NCBI RefSeq assembly: GCF_017573505.1
Contig: NZ_JAGEOJ010000009.1
Location: 372,001-436,000, forward strand
Direction of reading: 5' to 3'
DNA: 64,000 nt
Source: Actinomadura barringtoniae
GTDB taxonomy: Bacteria > Actinomycetota > Actinomycetes > Streptosporangiales > Streptosporangiaceae
Of this stretch, positions 16,810 to 24,921 are shown in pieces. The position numbers and the translations under genes are program-made. Under the pieces are notes generated by a model, which saw nothing but the letters and a program-made list of their open reading frames with translations, was not told the origin of the DNA and did not search any database. Position 1 is the stretch's first letter. Every line of letters begins with the position of its first letter.

Positions 16810-16844
16810 TGATACGCAGATGCAGGATGCGTTTCATCGTATCA
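16810..16844. promoter_or_regulatory. Inverted repeat TGATACG-N21-CGTATCA upstream of lcp
   Basis: TGATACG (16810-16816) and CGTATCA (16838-16844) form a perfect 7-base inverted repeat with a 21-base spacer, ending 36 bases before the lcp start codon. It is a candidate operator for the divergent TetR regulator. No footprint evidence is available from sequence alone. Confidence 0.45.
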
Positions 16845-16880
16845 AAGGCAGCGCTCTCGGCCCCGAGGAGGAGCGAAGGC

Positions 16881-18122
16881 ATGGACAAACCCAGCAGACG
16901 CAACGTGCTGATGGCGGGTGGGACGTTGGGCGCACTCGGTGCGCTGAGCGTCGCCACCCCCGCGAAGGCGAGTCCCTTGTGGACGTGGTCGCCCAAGGGC
17001 TCGGTGGCGGGCTACGGCGAAGGGGCCGATCCTCGGTGGGTGTGGGACGACGAGGCCGACCAGCTCGTCGCCTCCATCATCGACCGGGGCGACGTCGCCA
17101 AGGTCAACACGTTGTTGAAGACCTGGACCAAGAACGGCCAGTCATTGCCGAGCGGCCTGCCGGCGGATCTGCGCGACTTCATGGAGCGCGCCAGGCAGAT
17201 GCCGTCGTGGACCGACCAGGGCAAGCTCGCCACCGCGGTGAACTTCAACGAGAAGCGGGGACTCTACCTCGGCGTCACCTACGGCTTCGCCAGCGGGATG
17301 ATGAGCACGGCCATCCCGCACGAGGCGCGCGCGGTGTACTACTCCAAGGGCGGCGCGGACATGCGCGACCGCATCACCAAGACCGCCAAGCTCGGCTACG
17401 ACATCGGCACGTCGAACGCCTACAAGTCCGACGGCGAGATGATCGTGACCTGTGTCAAGACCCGGCTCGCGCACGCGGGGGTGCGGCACCTGCTGCCCAA
17501 GTCCTCCTACTGGACGAAGGTCGCCGACGAGAAGGTCCCGATCAGCCAGGCGGACATGATGGTCACCTGGCACAGCCTGCCCACCACCGTCATGCAGAAC
17601 CTCGTCAAATGGAAGGTTCCGATCCCCGCCGCCGAGTCCGAGGCGTTCCTGCACTCATGGCAGGTGTGCGCGCACATGCTCGGCATCAGGGACGAGTACA
17701 TCCCCAAGTCCTGGGACGAAGCCAACGCCCAGGCCAAGCAGGTCCTCGACCCGATCCTGGCGCCCACCCCCGAAGGCATCAAGCTGGCCGACATCCTGCT
17801 CAACCTCGCCTCCTTCGTCGATGGGGGCATCCTCTCCAAGCCCATTCTCGGCGCGCTCAGCCGGTACGTGCTCGGTGACGAGATCGCCGACTACATGAAG
17901 GTCCCCCGGGACCCGTTCTGGGACCCGATCTTCGAGACGGCCTGGGAGCCGTTCGTCCAGGTCCGTGAGGGCCTGCTGTCGCTGGAGAAGGCGCCTGGGG
18001 CGCTGCAGAAGGCCTACTGGGCGTTCGACGAGATCCTGCGCCTGGGGATCCTGCTCGTGCTGTCCGGAGGCGACCTGCCGATCAGCATCTCGATCCCCGA
18101 CACCAACAATCCGCACTACTGA
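16881..18122 (+). CDS. lcp: Latex clearing protein (rubber oxygenase, Lcp)
   Basis: A 413-residue Tat-exported b-type haem oxygenase that cleaves C=C bonds of cis-1,4-polyisoprene (DUF2236/MpaB superfamily). The N-terminus is a twin-arginine signal (SRRNVLMAGG; processing near PAKASP). The residues I recall as functional in Lcp of Streptomyces sp. K30 occur here at the same numbers: Glu148, Arg164, Lys167, Thr168, the haem ligand His198 and His203. This also supports the start at 16881, which has GAGGAG upstream; the open frame extends 24 codons further without a signal. It is divergent from a TetR gene and followed by a strong hairpin. The natural substrate could be rubber or another polyprenoid. 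Confidence 0.9.
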   Translation: MDKPSRRNVLMAGGTLGALGALSVATPAKASPLWTWSPKGSVAGYGEGADPRWVWDDEADQLVASIIDRGDVAKVNTLLKTWTKNGQSLPSGLPADLRDFMERARQMPSWTDQGKLATAVNFNEKRGLYLGVTYGFASGMMSTAIPHEARAVYYSKGGADMRDRITKTAKLGYDIGTSNAYKSDGEMIVTCVKTRLAHAGVRHLLPKSSYWTKVADEKVPISQADMMVTWHSLPTTVMQNLVKWKVPIPAAESEAFLHSWQVCAHMLGIRDEYIPKSWDEANAQAKQVLDPILAPTPEGIKLADILLNLASFVDGGILSKPILGALSRYVLGDEIADYMKVPRDPFWDPIFETAWEPFVQVREGLLSLEKAPGALQKAYWAFDEILRLGILLVLSGGDLPISISIPDTNNPHY

Positions 18123-18141
18123 CGGTCCCCGCCCCGCGATC

Positions 18142-18181
18142 CGTCCCGGGCTCGAAGCCGCGCCGCTCCGAGCCCGGGACG
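18142..18181. terminator. Hairpin between lcp and the GntR gene
   Basis: CGTCCCGGGCTCG (18142-18154) pairs perfectly with CGAGCCCGGGACG (18169-18181) around a 14-base loop. It lies between two convergent genes and probably ends transcription from both sides. There is no T-run, which is common in high-GC actinomycetes. Confidence 0.7.
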
Positions 18182-18192
18182 CTCGACCTCCC

Positions 18193-18843
18193 TCACACCG
18201 CCTTGAGCGCCTCGATCACGCTGACCAGGTGGCGGCGGGCGGCCCGTTCGGCGGCCTCGGGGTCGTGCGCGCGGATCGCCTCGATGATGGCCAGGTGCTC
18301 CCGCAGCGACACGTTCGGCCGCCCCGGAACCAGCGCCAGCCGGAACTGGTGCCGGACGTTCTGCGCCCGCAGCCGCGCGAGCACCCCGGCGGCGGTGTCC
18401 TGGCCGCTGATCTCCACGATCCGCCGGTGCAGCACCTTGTTGAGCTCGGAATACTCCAGCACGTGCCCGTCGGCGACGGCCGCCCGCATGGACTCGCCCA
18501 GGGCCCGCAGCTCGGCGCTCTCCTGGTCGGTGACGTGCTCGGCGGCCTTGGCCGCGCAGAGCCCCTCGACCACCATCCGGACCTCGGAGATCTCGATCGC
18601 CTCGTCGAGGGTGACCGCGCGGACCCGGGCGCCGCGGTTCTGCAGCCGCTCGACCAGGCCCTCGTTGGTCAGCTCGAACAGCGCGGCGCGCACGCCGCTG
18701 CGGCTGACGCCGTACTGCTCGGACAGGTCGGCCTCGACGAGCCGCTGGTTGGGCGCCAGATCACCGCGGGCGATCGCCTCGCGGATGGCGGCGGCGACGT
18801 CCGGACGCTCTGTAGCGGCGGTTGTCTGTTCTTGCGGTGGCAT
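18193..18843 (-). CDS. GntR-family regulator (FCD subfamily)
   Basis: A 216-residue GntR regulator. The winged helix is at about 14-80 (LVEADLSEQYGVSRSGVRAALFELTNEGLVE), followed by an all-helical FCD ligand-binding domain (about 90-210) with the conserved Asp/His metal pattern (SELNKVLHRRIVEISG; LREHLAIIEAI). Regulators of this type usually sense a small carboxylic acid and repress its catabolic operon. It is the last gene on the minus arm of the gallate-type island. Two TNGTNNACNA sites typical of GntR operators lie in the divergent promoter region at 22291-22337, which supports control of both arms. Confidence 0.88.
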   Translation of the reverse strand: MPPQEQTTAATERPDVAAAIREAIARGDLAPNQRLVEADLSEQYGVSRSGVRAALFELTNEGLVERLQNRGARVRAVTLDEAIEISEVRMVVEGLCAAKAAEHVTDQESAELRALGESMRAAVADGHVLEYSELNKVLHRRIVEISGQDTAAGVLARLRAQNVRHQFRLALVPGRPNVSLREHLAIIEAIRAHDPEAAERAARRHLVSVIEALKAV

Positions 18844-18926
18844 TCTTCCCCGATCGCAGGCGTGCTCCGGGCACGCCGATCTCGTCGGCCAATTCTAGGG
18901 GCGGCCGCCCCGTTCGCGGCCGAAGG

Positions 18927-19718
18927 TCACTCCGGCGGCCGGTGCCCCTCCTTGGCCCGCTGAACGAGCGTGTAGACGCGGGCCCGCAGTTCGGCGAAGC
19001 GCGGGTCGGACCGCGTGGCGAGCTGGTCGCGTTCGCCGGGCAGGTCGACGGCCACCTCCTCCAGCACGACCGTCGGCGCGTTCGACAGCACGATGACGCG
19101 CTGGCCGAGGTAGATCGACTCGTCGATGTCGTGCGTGACGAACAGGACCGTGACGCCGAGCCGCTGCCACAGCGCGCGGACGAGGTCCTCCAGGTCGGCG
19201 CGGGTCTGGGCGTCCACGGCGGCGAACGGCTCGTCCATCAGCAGGATGTGCGGCTCGTAGGCGACCGCGCGGGCGATGGCGACGCGCTGCTGCATGCCTC
19301 CCGACAGCTGCCAGGGGTGGGAGTGGTGCACGTCGGCGAGCCCGACCGCCTCCAGCGCCTCACTGACGAGGCGCCGCCGTTCGGCCTTGGGGACGCGCTT
19401 CTCCTTCAGCGGCCGTTCGACGTTCTGCCACACGGTCATCCACGGGAACAGGCTGCGTCCGTACTCCTGGAACACCACGGCCATGCCCGGGGGCGGGCCG
19501 GTCACCGTCTCCCCTTCGAGCACCACCGAGCCTGACGTGCAGCCGAGGAGACCGGCGACGCACTTGAGCAGGGTGGTCTTGCCCGCGCCGGACGGGCCGA
19601 CGATGCAGACGAGCTCGCCCTTGCCGACGGCGAACGTGAGGTCGCGGACGGCCTCGACGCTCCGGGCCCCCTCGTACACCTTGCGCAGGCCGCGCACTTC
19701 CAGCAGTTCGGTGGTCAT
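18927..19718 (-). CDS. ABC transporter ATP-binding protein (NitT/TauT type)
   Basis: A 263-residue ABC ATPase. Walker A GPSGAGKTT (about 40-48), Q-loop VFQEYGRSLFPW, signature LSGGMQQR, Walker B ILLMDEPFAAVD and the switch His in THDIDES are all visible. The pattern with a WMTV loop after the Q-loop is that of nitrate/taurine/aliphatic-sulfonate importers. GAGAGGG precedes the ATG at 19718. It energises the two permeases encoded directly upstream (21303-19721), with a gap of only two bases. The likely substrate is the aromatic acid degraded by the divergent gal genes. Confidence 0.92.
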   Translation of the reverse strand: MTTELLEVRGLRKVYEGARSVEAVRDLTFAVGKGELVCIVGPSGAGKTTLLKCVAGLLGCTSGSVVLEGETVTGPPPGMAVVFQEYGRSLFPWMTVWQNVERPLKEKRVPKAERRRLVSEALEAVGLADVHHSHPWQLSGGMQQRVAIARAVAYEPHILLMDEPFAAVDAQTRADLEDLVRALWQRLGVTVLFVTHDIDESIYLGQRVIVLSNAPTVVLEEVAVDLPGERDQLATRSDPRFAELRARVYTLVQRAKEGHRPPE

Positions 19719-19720
19719 TC

Positions 19721-20503
19721 TCAACCCTCTCGCTGTGACCGGCGCAGGCCCGTGTACCAGCGCAGCGCCCGGGACTCGACGGCTTGGAAGGCGGCCGACA
19801 GCGCGATGCCGATCAGGCCGAGCAGGATGATGCCGCTCCACATCTGCGGGATGGAGAAGCTGCGCTGGAACTGGATGATGGTGAAGCCGACGCCGTTGCT
19901 GGCGGCGAACATCTCGCTGATCACCATGAGGATGATCCCGATGGACAGCGCCTGCCGCGCGCCGGCGGCGATCTGCGGGCTCGCGCCGCGCAGCACCAGG
20001 TGGACCAGGCGCGATCCGCGCCGCATCCGGTAGCAGCGAGCGGTGTCGCTCAGCACGTCGTCCAGCCCGCGCACGCCCTCGACGGTGTTCAGCAGGATCG
20101 GCCAGAGGCAGCCGGACACGATCACCAGGATCTTCATGCCGTTCCCGATGCCGGCGAACAGCATGAGGATCGGCACCAGCACCGGCGCGGGGATGGCCCG
20201 GAAGAACTCCAGGACCGGCTCCAGCAGGGCCCGGAGCGGGCGCGCCGAGCCGATCGCGACGCCGAGGCCGACACCGAGGACCAGCGCCAGCAGGTAGCCG
20301 GCGCCGAGCCTGGCCAGGCTCGGCAGGACGTCCGCGGTGAACCTGCCCTGGAACCAGGTGTCGGGGAACGTGCCGAGGATGTCGCTGAGCGGCGGCCAGA
20401 AGAAGTCGGTGCTGCTGGCGGTGGCGGCCCACCACGCGGCGACGAGCACGACGGGCAGCACCAGCGGCAGGACGACCCGGCGCAGTACGTACAGGACTCT
20501 CAC
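19721..20503 (-). CDS. ABC transporter permease (NitT/TauT type)
   Basis: A 260-residue inner-membrane permease with about six helices and the BPD-transport EAA-type loop near GASPQIAAGARQALSIGIILMV. It is one half of a heteromeric translocation pore with the next gene. It starts with GTG at 20503, whose GTGA overlaps the stop of the preceding permease by four bases, a sign of coupled translation. The partner ATPase follows two bases after its stop. Confidence 0.9.
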   Translation of the reverse strand: MRVLYVLRRVVLPLVLPVVLVAAWWAATASSTDFFWPPLSDILGTFPDTWFQGRFTADVLPSLARLGAGYLLALVLGVGLGVAIGSARPLRALLEPVLEFFRAIPAPVLVPILMLFAGIGNGMKILVIVSGCLWPILLNTVEGVRGLDDVLSDTARCYRMRRGSRLVHLVLRGASPQIAAGARQALSIGIILMVISEMFAASNGVGFTIIQFQRSFSIPQMWSGIILLGLIGIALSAAFQAVESRALRWYTGLRRSQREG

Positions 20504-21303
20504 GCGGGCACCTCCCCTCGGACGGAGGGATGCCAGCGCAGCACGCGGCGTTCGGTGGCGCGGGCGGCGGTGTTGACCGCGACGCCCATCACGCCGACGA
20601 CGATGACCAGCGCGTACATCGCGTCGACGGCGCCGGAGGTCTGCGCGACCGCGATCTGCCGCCCGAGTCCGGGCGAGCCGATGACCAGCTCACCGGTGAT
20701 CTCCAGGATCAGCGCGACCGCCGCGCCGAGCCGGAAGCCGGTCATCACGTACGGCAGGGCGGTCGGCCAGAGGACCGTGCGGACCCGGGTCAGGGGGCGG
20801 AACCGGTACGAGCGCGCGGTCTCTCTGGCGACCGGGTCGACGTCGCGCACGCCGTACAGGACCTGCACGAGCACCTGCCAGAACGAGGCGTAGACGACCA
20901 GCAGCAGCGTGGCCCGCATCTGGGTGCCGTACAGCAGCACGGCGAGCGGGATCAGCGCGACCGACGGGATCGGGCGCAGGAACTCGATCGCGCCGACCGT
21001 CGCCGACCGCAGCAGCGGCACGGCGCCGATCACGATGCCGAGCACCACGCCCGCCGCCATCGCGATCGCCAGCCCGAGCGCCCAGCCGCGCACCGTCTCC
21101 AGCAGCGCGCGCCAGAACTCCGGCGTGCCGGCCTGGTCGACGAGCGAGGAGATCATCGTGCTGAACGGCGGCAGGAAGCGTTCGTTGACCAGGCCGGCGC
21201 GCGGGGCGATCTCCACGACCGCCATCAGCGCGGCCAGACCGATCAACCCGAGCGACCAGGTGGGAAGCGAGCGGCGGCGGGCTAGGGGTACGGCAGCCGT
21301 CAC
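20500..21303 (-). CDS. ABC transporter permease (NitT/TauT type)
   Basis: A 267-residue inner-membrane permease with about six helices and the conserved cytoplasmic loop (LWPTALPYVMTGFRLGAAVALIL). It starts with GTG at 21303, overlapping the stop of the substrate-binding protein gene by four bases (GTGA), and overlaps the next permease gene in the same way. Two different permeases in one operon imply a heterodimeric channel, unlike the single permease of classical TauC systems. Phthalate importers of actinomycetes are also built with two permeases. Confidence 0.9.
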   Translation of the reverse strand: MTAAVPLARRRSLPTWSLGLIGLAALMAVVEIAPRAGLVNERFLPPFSTMISSLVDQAGTPEFWRALLETVRGWALGLAIAMAAGVVLGIVIGAVPLLRSATVGAIEFLRPIPSVALIPLAVLLYGTQMRATLLLVVYASFWQVLVQVLYGVRDVDPVARETARSYRFRPLTRVRTVLWPTALPYVMTGFRLGAAVALILEITGELVIGSPGLGRQIAVAQTSGAVDAMYALVIVVGVMGVAVNTAARATERRVLRWHPSVRGEVPA

Positions 21304-22262
21304 GGCAGCAGGTCCTGCGTGTCGGGGGCCTTCTTGATGAGGCCGTCCTTCACGGCGAGGTCGGCCAGCGTCTGCACCGAGGCGGCGTTCACCTGCGCCG
21401 GGTAGGCCGGGAGGGTGAGCGCCCCGCCGAGTGACGGGTCGATCTTGGTGTAGGTCCCCAGCACCTTCCGCACCTCGTCCGGGTGGGCCTGCGCGTACTG
21501 CAGCGACTTCTGCATGGCCGCCGTGAACCGCTTGACCAGTTCGGGCTTGGCCGACGCGGTCTTCTGCGAGGTGAAGTAGCTGGCGATCGTCAGGTCGGGC
21601 GCGGTGTCGACATAGTTGGAGGCGACCAGCCGCCCGCCGTTCTTCAGCCCGGTCGCCAGGAACGGCTCGACGACCTGGACGGCGTCGACGTTGCCCTTGT
21701 CCAGCGCGGCGAGCATGTCCGGGAAGGCCAGCTCGGTGAATTTCACGTTGGTCGCGTCTCCCCCGGCCGCCCGGATCGAGGCGCGCACGGTGGTGTCGTT
21801 GATGTTGTTCAGCGTGTTGACCGCGACGCGCTTGCCGACCAGGTCCTTGGCGGTCTTGATCGGGCTGTTCGCCTTGACGATCACGCCGCCGAAGTCCTTG
21901 CGCTGCTTGCCGGTCGAGGCCGCGCCGGGGGCGACCACCTTCAGCGGCAGCCCCTTGGACTTGGCGATGATCAGCGAGGTGTAGTTGCTGAACCCGAAGT
22001 CGACCTGGCCACTGACGACGGCGGGCACGATCGCCGCCCCGCCCTGCGCGGTCACCATCTGCAGCTTGAGCTGCTGCTCGGCGAAGAAGCCCTTCTGGTT
22101 CCCCAGATAGATCGGCGCCACGTCGACGATCGGGATGACGTCGACCTTCACCGAGGTGGGGCCCTTGTCGGACGCGTCGGAGGAGCCCTGCCCGCTCCCG
22201 CACGCGGCGAGGAGGAGAACGGAGGAGGAGGCGGCGGCCAGGGCCGCGCGGAGTCTGGTCAT
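21300..22262 (-). CDS. ABC transporter substrate-binding lipoprotein (NitT/TauT type)
   Basis: A 320-residue lipoprotein. The signal peptide ends in the lipobox LAAC, so the mature protein is anchored to the outside of the membrane by Cys21-22. The mature part shows the NMT1/TauA-like fold: YLGNQKGFFAEQQLKLQMV, VVSGQVDFGFSNYTS and DLVGKRVAVNTL. Such proteins bind nitrate, sulfonates, thiamine precursors or aromatic acids. It is the first gene of the importer operon and diverges from galB. The start ATG at 22262 lacks a strong ribosome binding site. A GntR-type operator begins 26 bases upstream. Confidence 0.9.
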   Translation of the reverse strand: MTRLRAALAAASSSVLLLAACGSGQGSSDASDKGPTSVKVDVIPIVDVAPIYLGNQKGFFAEQQLKLQMVTAQGGAAIVPAVVSGQVDFGFSNYTSLIIAKSKGLPLKVVAPGAASTGKQRKDFGGVIVKANSPIKTAKDLVGKRVAVNTLNNINDTTVRASIRAAGGDATNVKFTELAFPDMLAALDKGNVDAVQVVEPFLATGLKNGGRLVASNYVDTAPDLTIASYFTSQKTASAKPELVKRFTAAMQKSLQYAQAHPDEVRKVLGTYTKIDPSLGGALTLPAYPAQVNAASVQTLADLAVKDGLIKKAPDTQDLLP

Positions 22263-22287
22263 GCCGTGACGATGGTTGTCGTGGACA

Positions 22288-22337
22288 AAATTGTCAACAA
22301 TTTCTTCAACACTTTCTGTGAACAGGATCGTTGACAA
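22288..22337. promoter_or_regulatory. Two GntR-type operators between importer and gal genes
   Basis: Site 1 is AAATTGT-CA-ACAATTT (22288-22303), a perfect 7-base inverted repeat containing TTGTCAACAA. Site 2 (22328-22337) is TCGTTGACAA, whose complement is TTGTCAACGA. Both fit the GntR/FCD pattern TNGTNNACNA and lie in the 96-base gap between the divergent operons. The GntR gene at 18193-18843 is the obvious candidate binder. Confidence 0.6.
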
Positions 22338-22358
22338 TCTTGGTGACCGCCTCTCACG

Positions 22359-23114
22359 ATGGTCCGCATGACTACCGAGACCAGGCCCGGCACGGGCCCG
22401 CTGCTGGTCGTCAGCGCGCACGCCGGCGACTTCGTCTGGCGGGCGGCGGGCGCGATCGCCCTGGCCACCGAGCGCGGCGATCCGGCCCGGGTGGTGTGCC
22501 TGAGCTTCGGCGAACGCGGCGAGTCCGCCCGCGCCTGGCGCGAGGGCCGCGACCTCGGCGAGATCAAGGCGCTGCGCCGGGCCGAGGCCGAGGCGGCGGC
22601 GGCCGAGCTGGGCGCGGAGATCGAGTTCCTCGACGCCGGCGACTACCCGCTGATCGAGACGCCCGAGCTGGTGGACCGGCTCGTCCGCGTCTACCGCGAG
22701 GTCGAGCCGGCGGTGGTGCTGACCCATCCGCCGGCCGACCCGTACAACGGCGACCATCCCGCCGCCTGCCGGATGGCGCTCCAGGCGCGCGTGCTGGCGC
22801 AGGCGATCGGCTACGACGCGCCGGGCGAGCCGCTCGGCGCTCCGCCGGTGTTCTTCTTCGAGCCCCACCAGCCGGAGCAGTGCGACTTCAAGCCGGACAC
22901 CCTGCTGGACATCACGCCGGTCTTCGGGCGCAAGCGCAGGGCGATGGAGTGCCTGCCCGCCCAGCAGCACATGTGGGAGTACTACACCGACCTGGCCAGA
23001 CGGCGCGGCGTCCAGCTGAAGCGCAACGCGGGCCCCAACCTCGGCCTGCCCAACGCCACGATGGCCGAGGCGTATGTTCGGCTGTACCCGCAGACGACGG
23101 GGGTGCTGGCATGA
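22359..23114 (+). CDS. galB: 4-oxalomesaconate hydratase (PIG-L/LmbE family)
   Basis: A 251-residue PIG-L-fold metal enzyme. The sequence follows GalB of Pseudomonas putida as I know it: VVSAHAGDFVWRAAGAIAL, CLSFGERGESA, DAGDYPLIETPE, HPPADPYNGDHP, FFFEPHQPEQCDFKPDT and QQHMWEYYTDLA. GalB hydrates 4-oxalomesaconate to 4-carboxy-4-hydroxy-2-oxoadipate in gallate catabolism. Metal ligands are expected in SAHAGDF and in the GDHP histidine. The start could be ATG 22359 or ATG 22368; neither has a strong ribosome binding site. Its ATGA overlaps galC by four bases. The context with galC and galD makes the call firm. Confidence 0.9.
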   Translation: MVRMTTETRPGTGPLLVVSAHAGDFVWRAAGAIALATERGDPARVVCLSFGERGESARAWREGRDLGEIKALRRAEAEAAAAELGAEIEFLDAGDYPLIETPELVDRLVRVYREVEPAVVLTHPPADPYNGDHPAACRMALQARVLAQAIGYDAPGEPLGAPPVFFFEPHQPEQCDFKPDTLLDITPVFGRKRRAMECLPAQQHMWEYYTDLARRRGVQLKRNAGPNLGLPNATMAEAYVRLYPQTTGVLA

Positions 23115-23815
23115 GAACGGTCGTCGTCACCGGGCCCCCTCGCGCGGACGCCCAGGACGTCGCGGCGCTCGGTGCGCACGGCGTCGCTACCGTTCACGAG
23201 TCGATGGGACGGACGGGCTACCTCGGCCCGCGCCTGCGCCCGGTCCACCTCGGCCACCGCGTCGCCGGAACGGCGGTCACGGTCCTGTCCTGGCCCGGCG
23301 ACAACCTGATGATCCACGTCGCGGTCGAGCAGTGCCGCCCGGGTGACCTGCTGGTCGTCGCGACCACCTCGCCCTCCACCGACGGGATGTTCGGCGAGCT
23401 GTTCGCGACCGCGCTCCAGCATCGCGGTGTGCGCGGGCTGGTCATCGACGCCGGGGTACGCGACGTCGCCGAGCTGGGCGCGATGGGCTTCCCGGCCTGG
23501 TCGGCGGCCGTCAGCGCCCAGGGAACGGTGAAGGCCACGCCCGGCGCGGTGAACGTCCCGGTGACGATCGGCGGGCAGGTCATCCGGCCGGGCGACGCCA
23601 TCCTCGCCGACGACGACGGCGTCGTCTGCGTTCCCCGGTCGCGGGTCGCGGACGCCGTACGGGCGGCGGAGGCGCGCGCGGCCAAGGAGGAGGCGACCCG
23701 CGCTGCGTTCCAGGAGGGGCAGCTGGGCCTTGACCGCTACGGCCTGCGCGACCGGCTGACCGAGCTGGGCATCGAGTACGTCACCTACGAGCAGCGCCTG
23801 AAGGACGAGGCGTGA
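23111..23815 (+). CDS. galC: 4-carboxy-4-hydroxy-2-oxoadipate aldolase (RraA-like)
   Basis: A 234-residue class II aldolase of the LigK/GalC type in the RraA-like fold. Motifs: GVATVHESMGR, SWPGDNLMIHVAVEQCRPGDLLVV, TDGMFGELFAT, GLVIDAGVRDV (metal-binding Asp and Arg), KATPGAVNVPV and ILADDDGVVCVP. It splits 4-carboxy-4-hydroxy-2-oxoadipate into pyruvate and oxaloacetate and can decarboxylate oxaloacetate. It overlaps galB (ATGA) and galD (GTGA) by four bases each, so the three are translated as a unit in near-equal amounts. Confidence 0.93.
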   Translation: MRTVVVTGPPRADAQDVAALGAHGVATVHESMGRTGYLGPRLRPVHLGHRVAGTAVTVLSWPGDNLMIHVAVEQCRPGDLLVVATTSPSTDGMFGELFATALQHRGVRGLVIDAGVRDVAELGAMGFPAWSAAVSAQGTVKATPGAVNVPVTIGGQVIRPGDAILADDDGVVCVPRSRVADAVRAAEARAAKEEATRAAFQEGQLGLDRYGLRDRLTELGIEYVTYEQRLKDEA

Positions 23816-24921
23816 CCGGCGGCGGCATCCCCTGCATGCTCATGCGGGGCGGCACGTCCAAGGGCGCCTATTTCCTCGCCGGCGACCTGCCCGCCGACCC
23901 GGCCGTGCGCGACGACCTGCTGCTGCGGATCATGGGCTCGCCCGACCCCAGGCAGATCGACGGGATCGGCGGCGCGCACCCGCTGACCAGCAAGGTGGCG
24001 GTCGTCTCCCCCTCCGGCCGGCCCGGGATCGACGTCGAGTACCTGTTCCTCCAGCTCGGCGTGGACGAGCCGACCGTCTCCGACCGGCAGAACTGCGGCA
24101 ACCTGCTCGCCGGGATCGGGCCGTTCGCGGTCGAACGCGGGCTGGTGCGCGCGGGCGAGGACGGCACGAGCGTCCGCATCCGCATGGTGAACTCCGACAA
24201 CGTCGCGACGGCGACGTTCGCGACGCCGGGCGGCGCGGTCGACTACGACGGCGACACCGCGATCTCCGGCGTGCCCGGGACGGCGGCGCCGATCCTGCTG
24301 GACTTCGAGGACACCGAGGGCTCGGCGACCGGCGCGCTGCTGCCGACCGGCCGCGTCCGCGACGTGATCGACGGCATCGAGGTGACCTGCGTCGACAACG
24401 GCATGCCGGTCGTGGTCGCCGCCGCCAGCGATCTCGGCGTCACCGGCTACGAGCCGCCGGACGACCTCGCCGCCGACGACGGCCTCCGGGACCGGATCCA
24501 GTCGCTGCGGGTCCAGGCCGGCGCCCTCATGGGGCTCGGCGACGTCACCGAGACCTCCGTGCCGAAGACGACGCTGGTCGCCCCGCCGCGCGACGGCGGC
24601 GCGATCTGCACCCGGACGTTCATCCCGCTGCGCGTGCACGCCTCGATCGGCGTGCTCGGCGCGGTCAGCGTGGCCGCCGCCGTCCTCATGGACGGCGCGG
24701 TCGGCCACGACCTCACCCGCCGCCCCGGGCCGGACGCGCCGATGAGCGTGGAGCACCCGTCCGGCCGGCTGGAGGTCCGGGTCGAGCTCGACGGCGCCAC
24801 CCCGCGGCGTTCCAGCATCGTCCGGACGGCCCGCAAGCTCTTCGACGGCACCGTCTTCCCCCGACCGGCCACTCGTTCCACCCCTGTCACGCACGGAGGC
24901 CCCGATGCACCTGCGCCATGA
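23812..24921 (+). CDS. galD: 4-oxalomesaconate tautomerase (PrpF family)
   Basis: A 369-residue PrpF-fold isomerase. IPCMLMRGGTSKGAYFLAGDLP at the N-terminus, CGNLLAGIGPFAVERGLV in the middle and YDGDTAISGVPGTAAPI are GalD features. GalD converts the keto form of 4-oxalomesaconate to the enol form used by GalB. It starts with GTG at 23812, overlapping galC. Its end overlaps the dioxygenase gene by 17 bases, and the last residues (HGGPDAPAP) are probably not conserved. Together galB, galC and galD give the complete lower branch from ring-cleavage product to pyruvate and oxaloacetate. Confidence 0.92.
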   Translation: MTGGGIPCMLMRGGTSKGAYFLAGDLPADPAVRDDLLLRIMGSPDPRQIDGIGGAHPLTSKVAVVSPSGRPGIDVEYLFLQLGVDEPTVSDRQNCGNLLAGIGPFAVERGLVRAGEDGTSVRIRMVNSDNVATATFATPGGAVDYDGDTAISGVPGTAAPILLDFEDTEGSATGALLPTGRVRDVIDGIEVTCVDNGMPVVVAAASDLGVTGYEPPDDLAADDGLRDRIQSLRVQAGALMGLGDVTETSVPKTTLVAPPRDGGAICTRTFIPLRVHASIGVLGAVSVAAAVLMDGAVGHDLTRRPGPDAPMSVEHPSGRLEVRVELDGATPRRSSIVRTARKLFDGTVFPRPATRSTPVTHGGPDAPAP

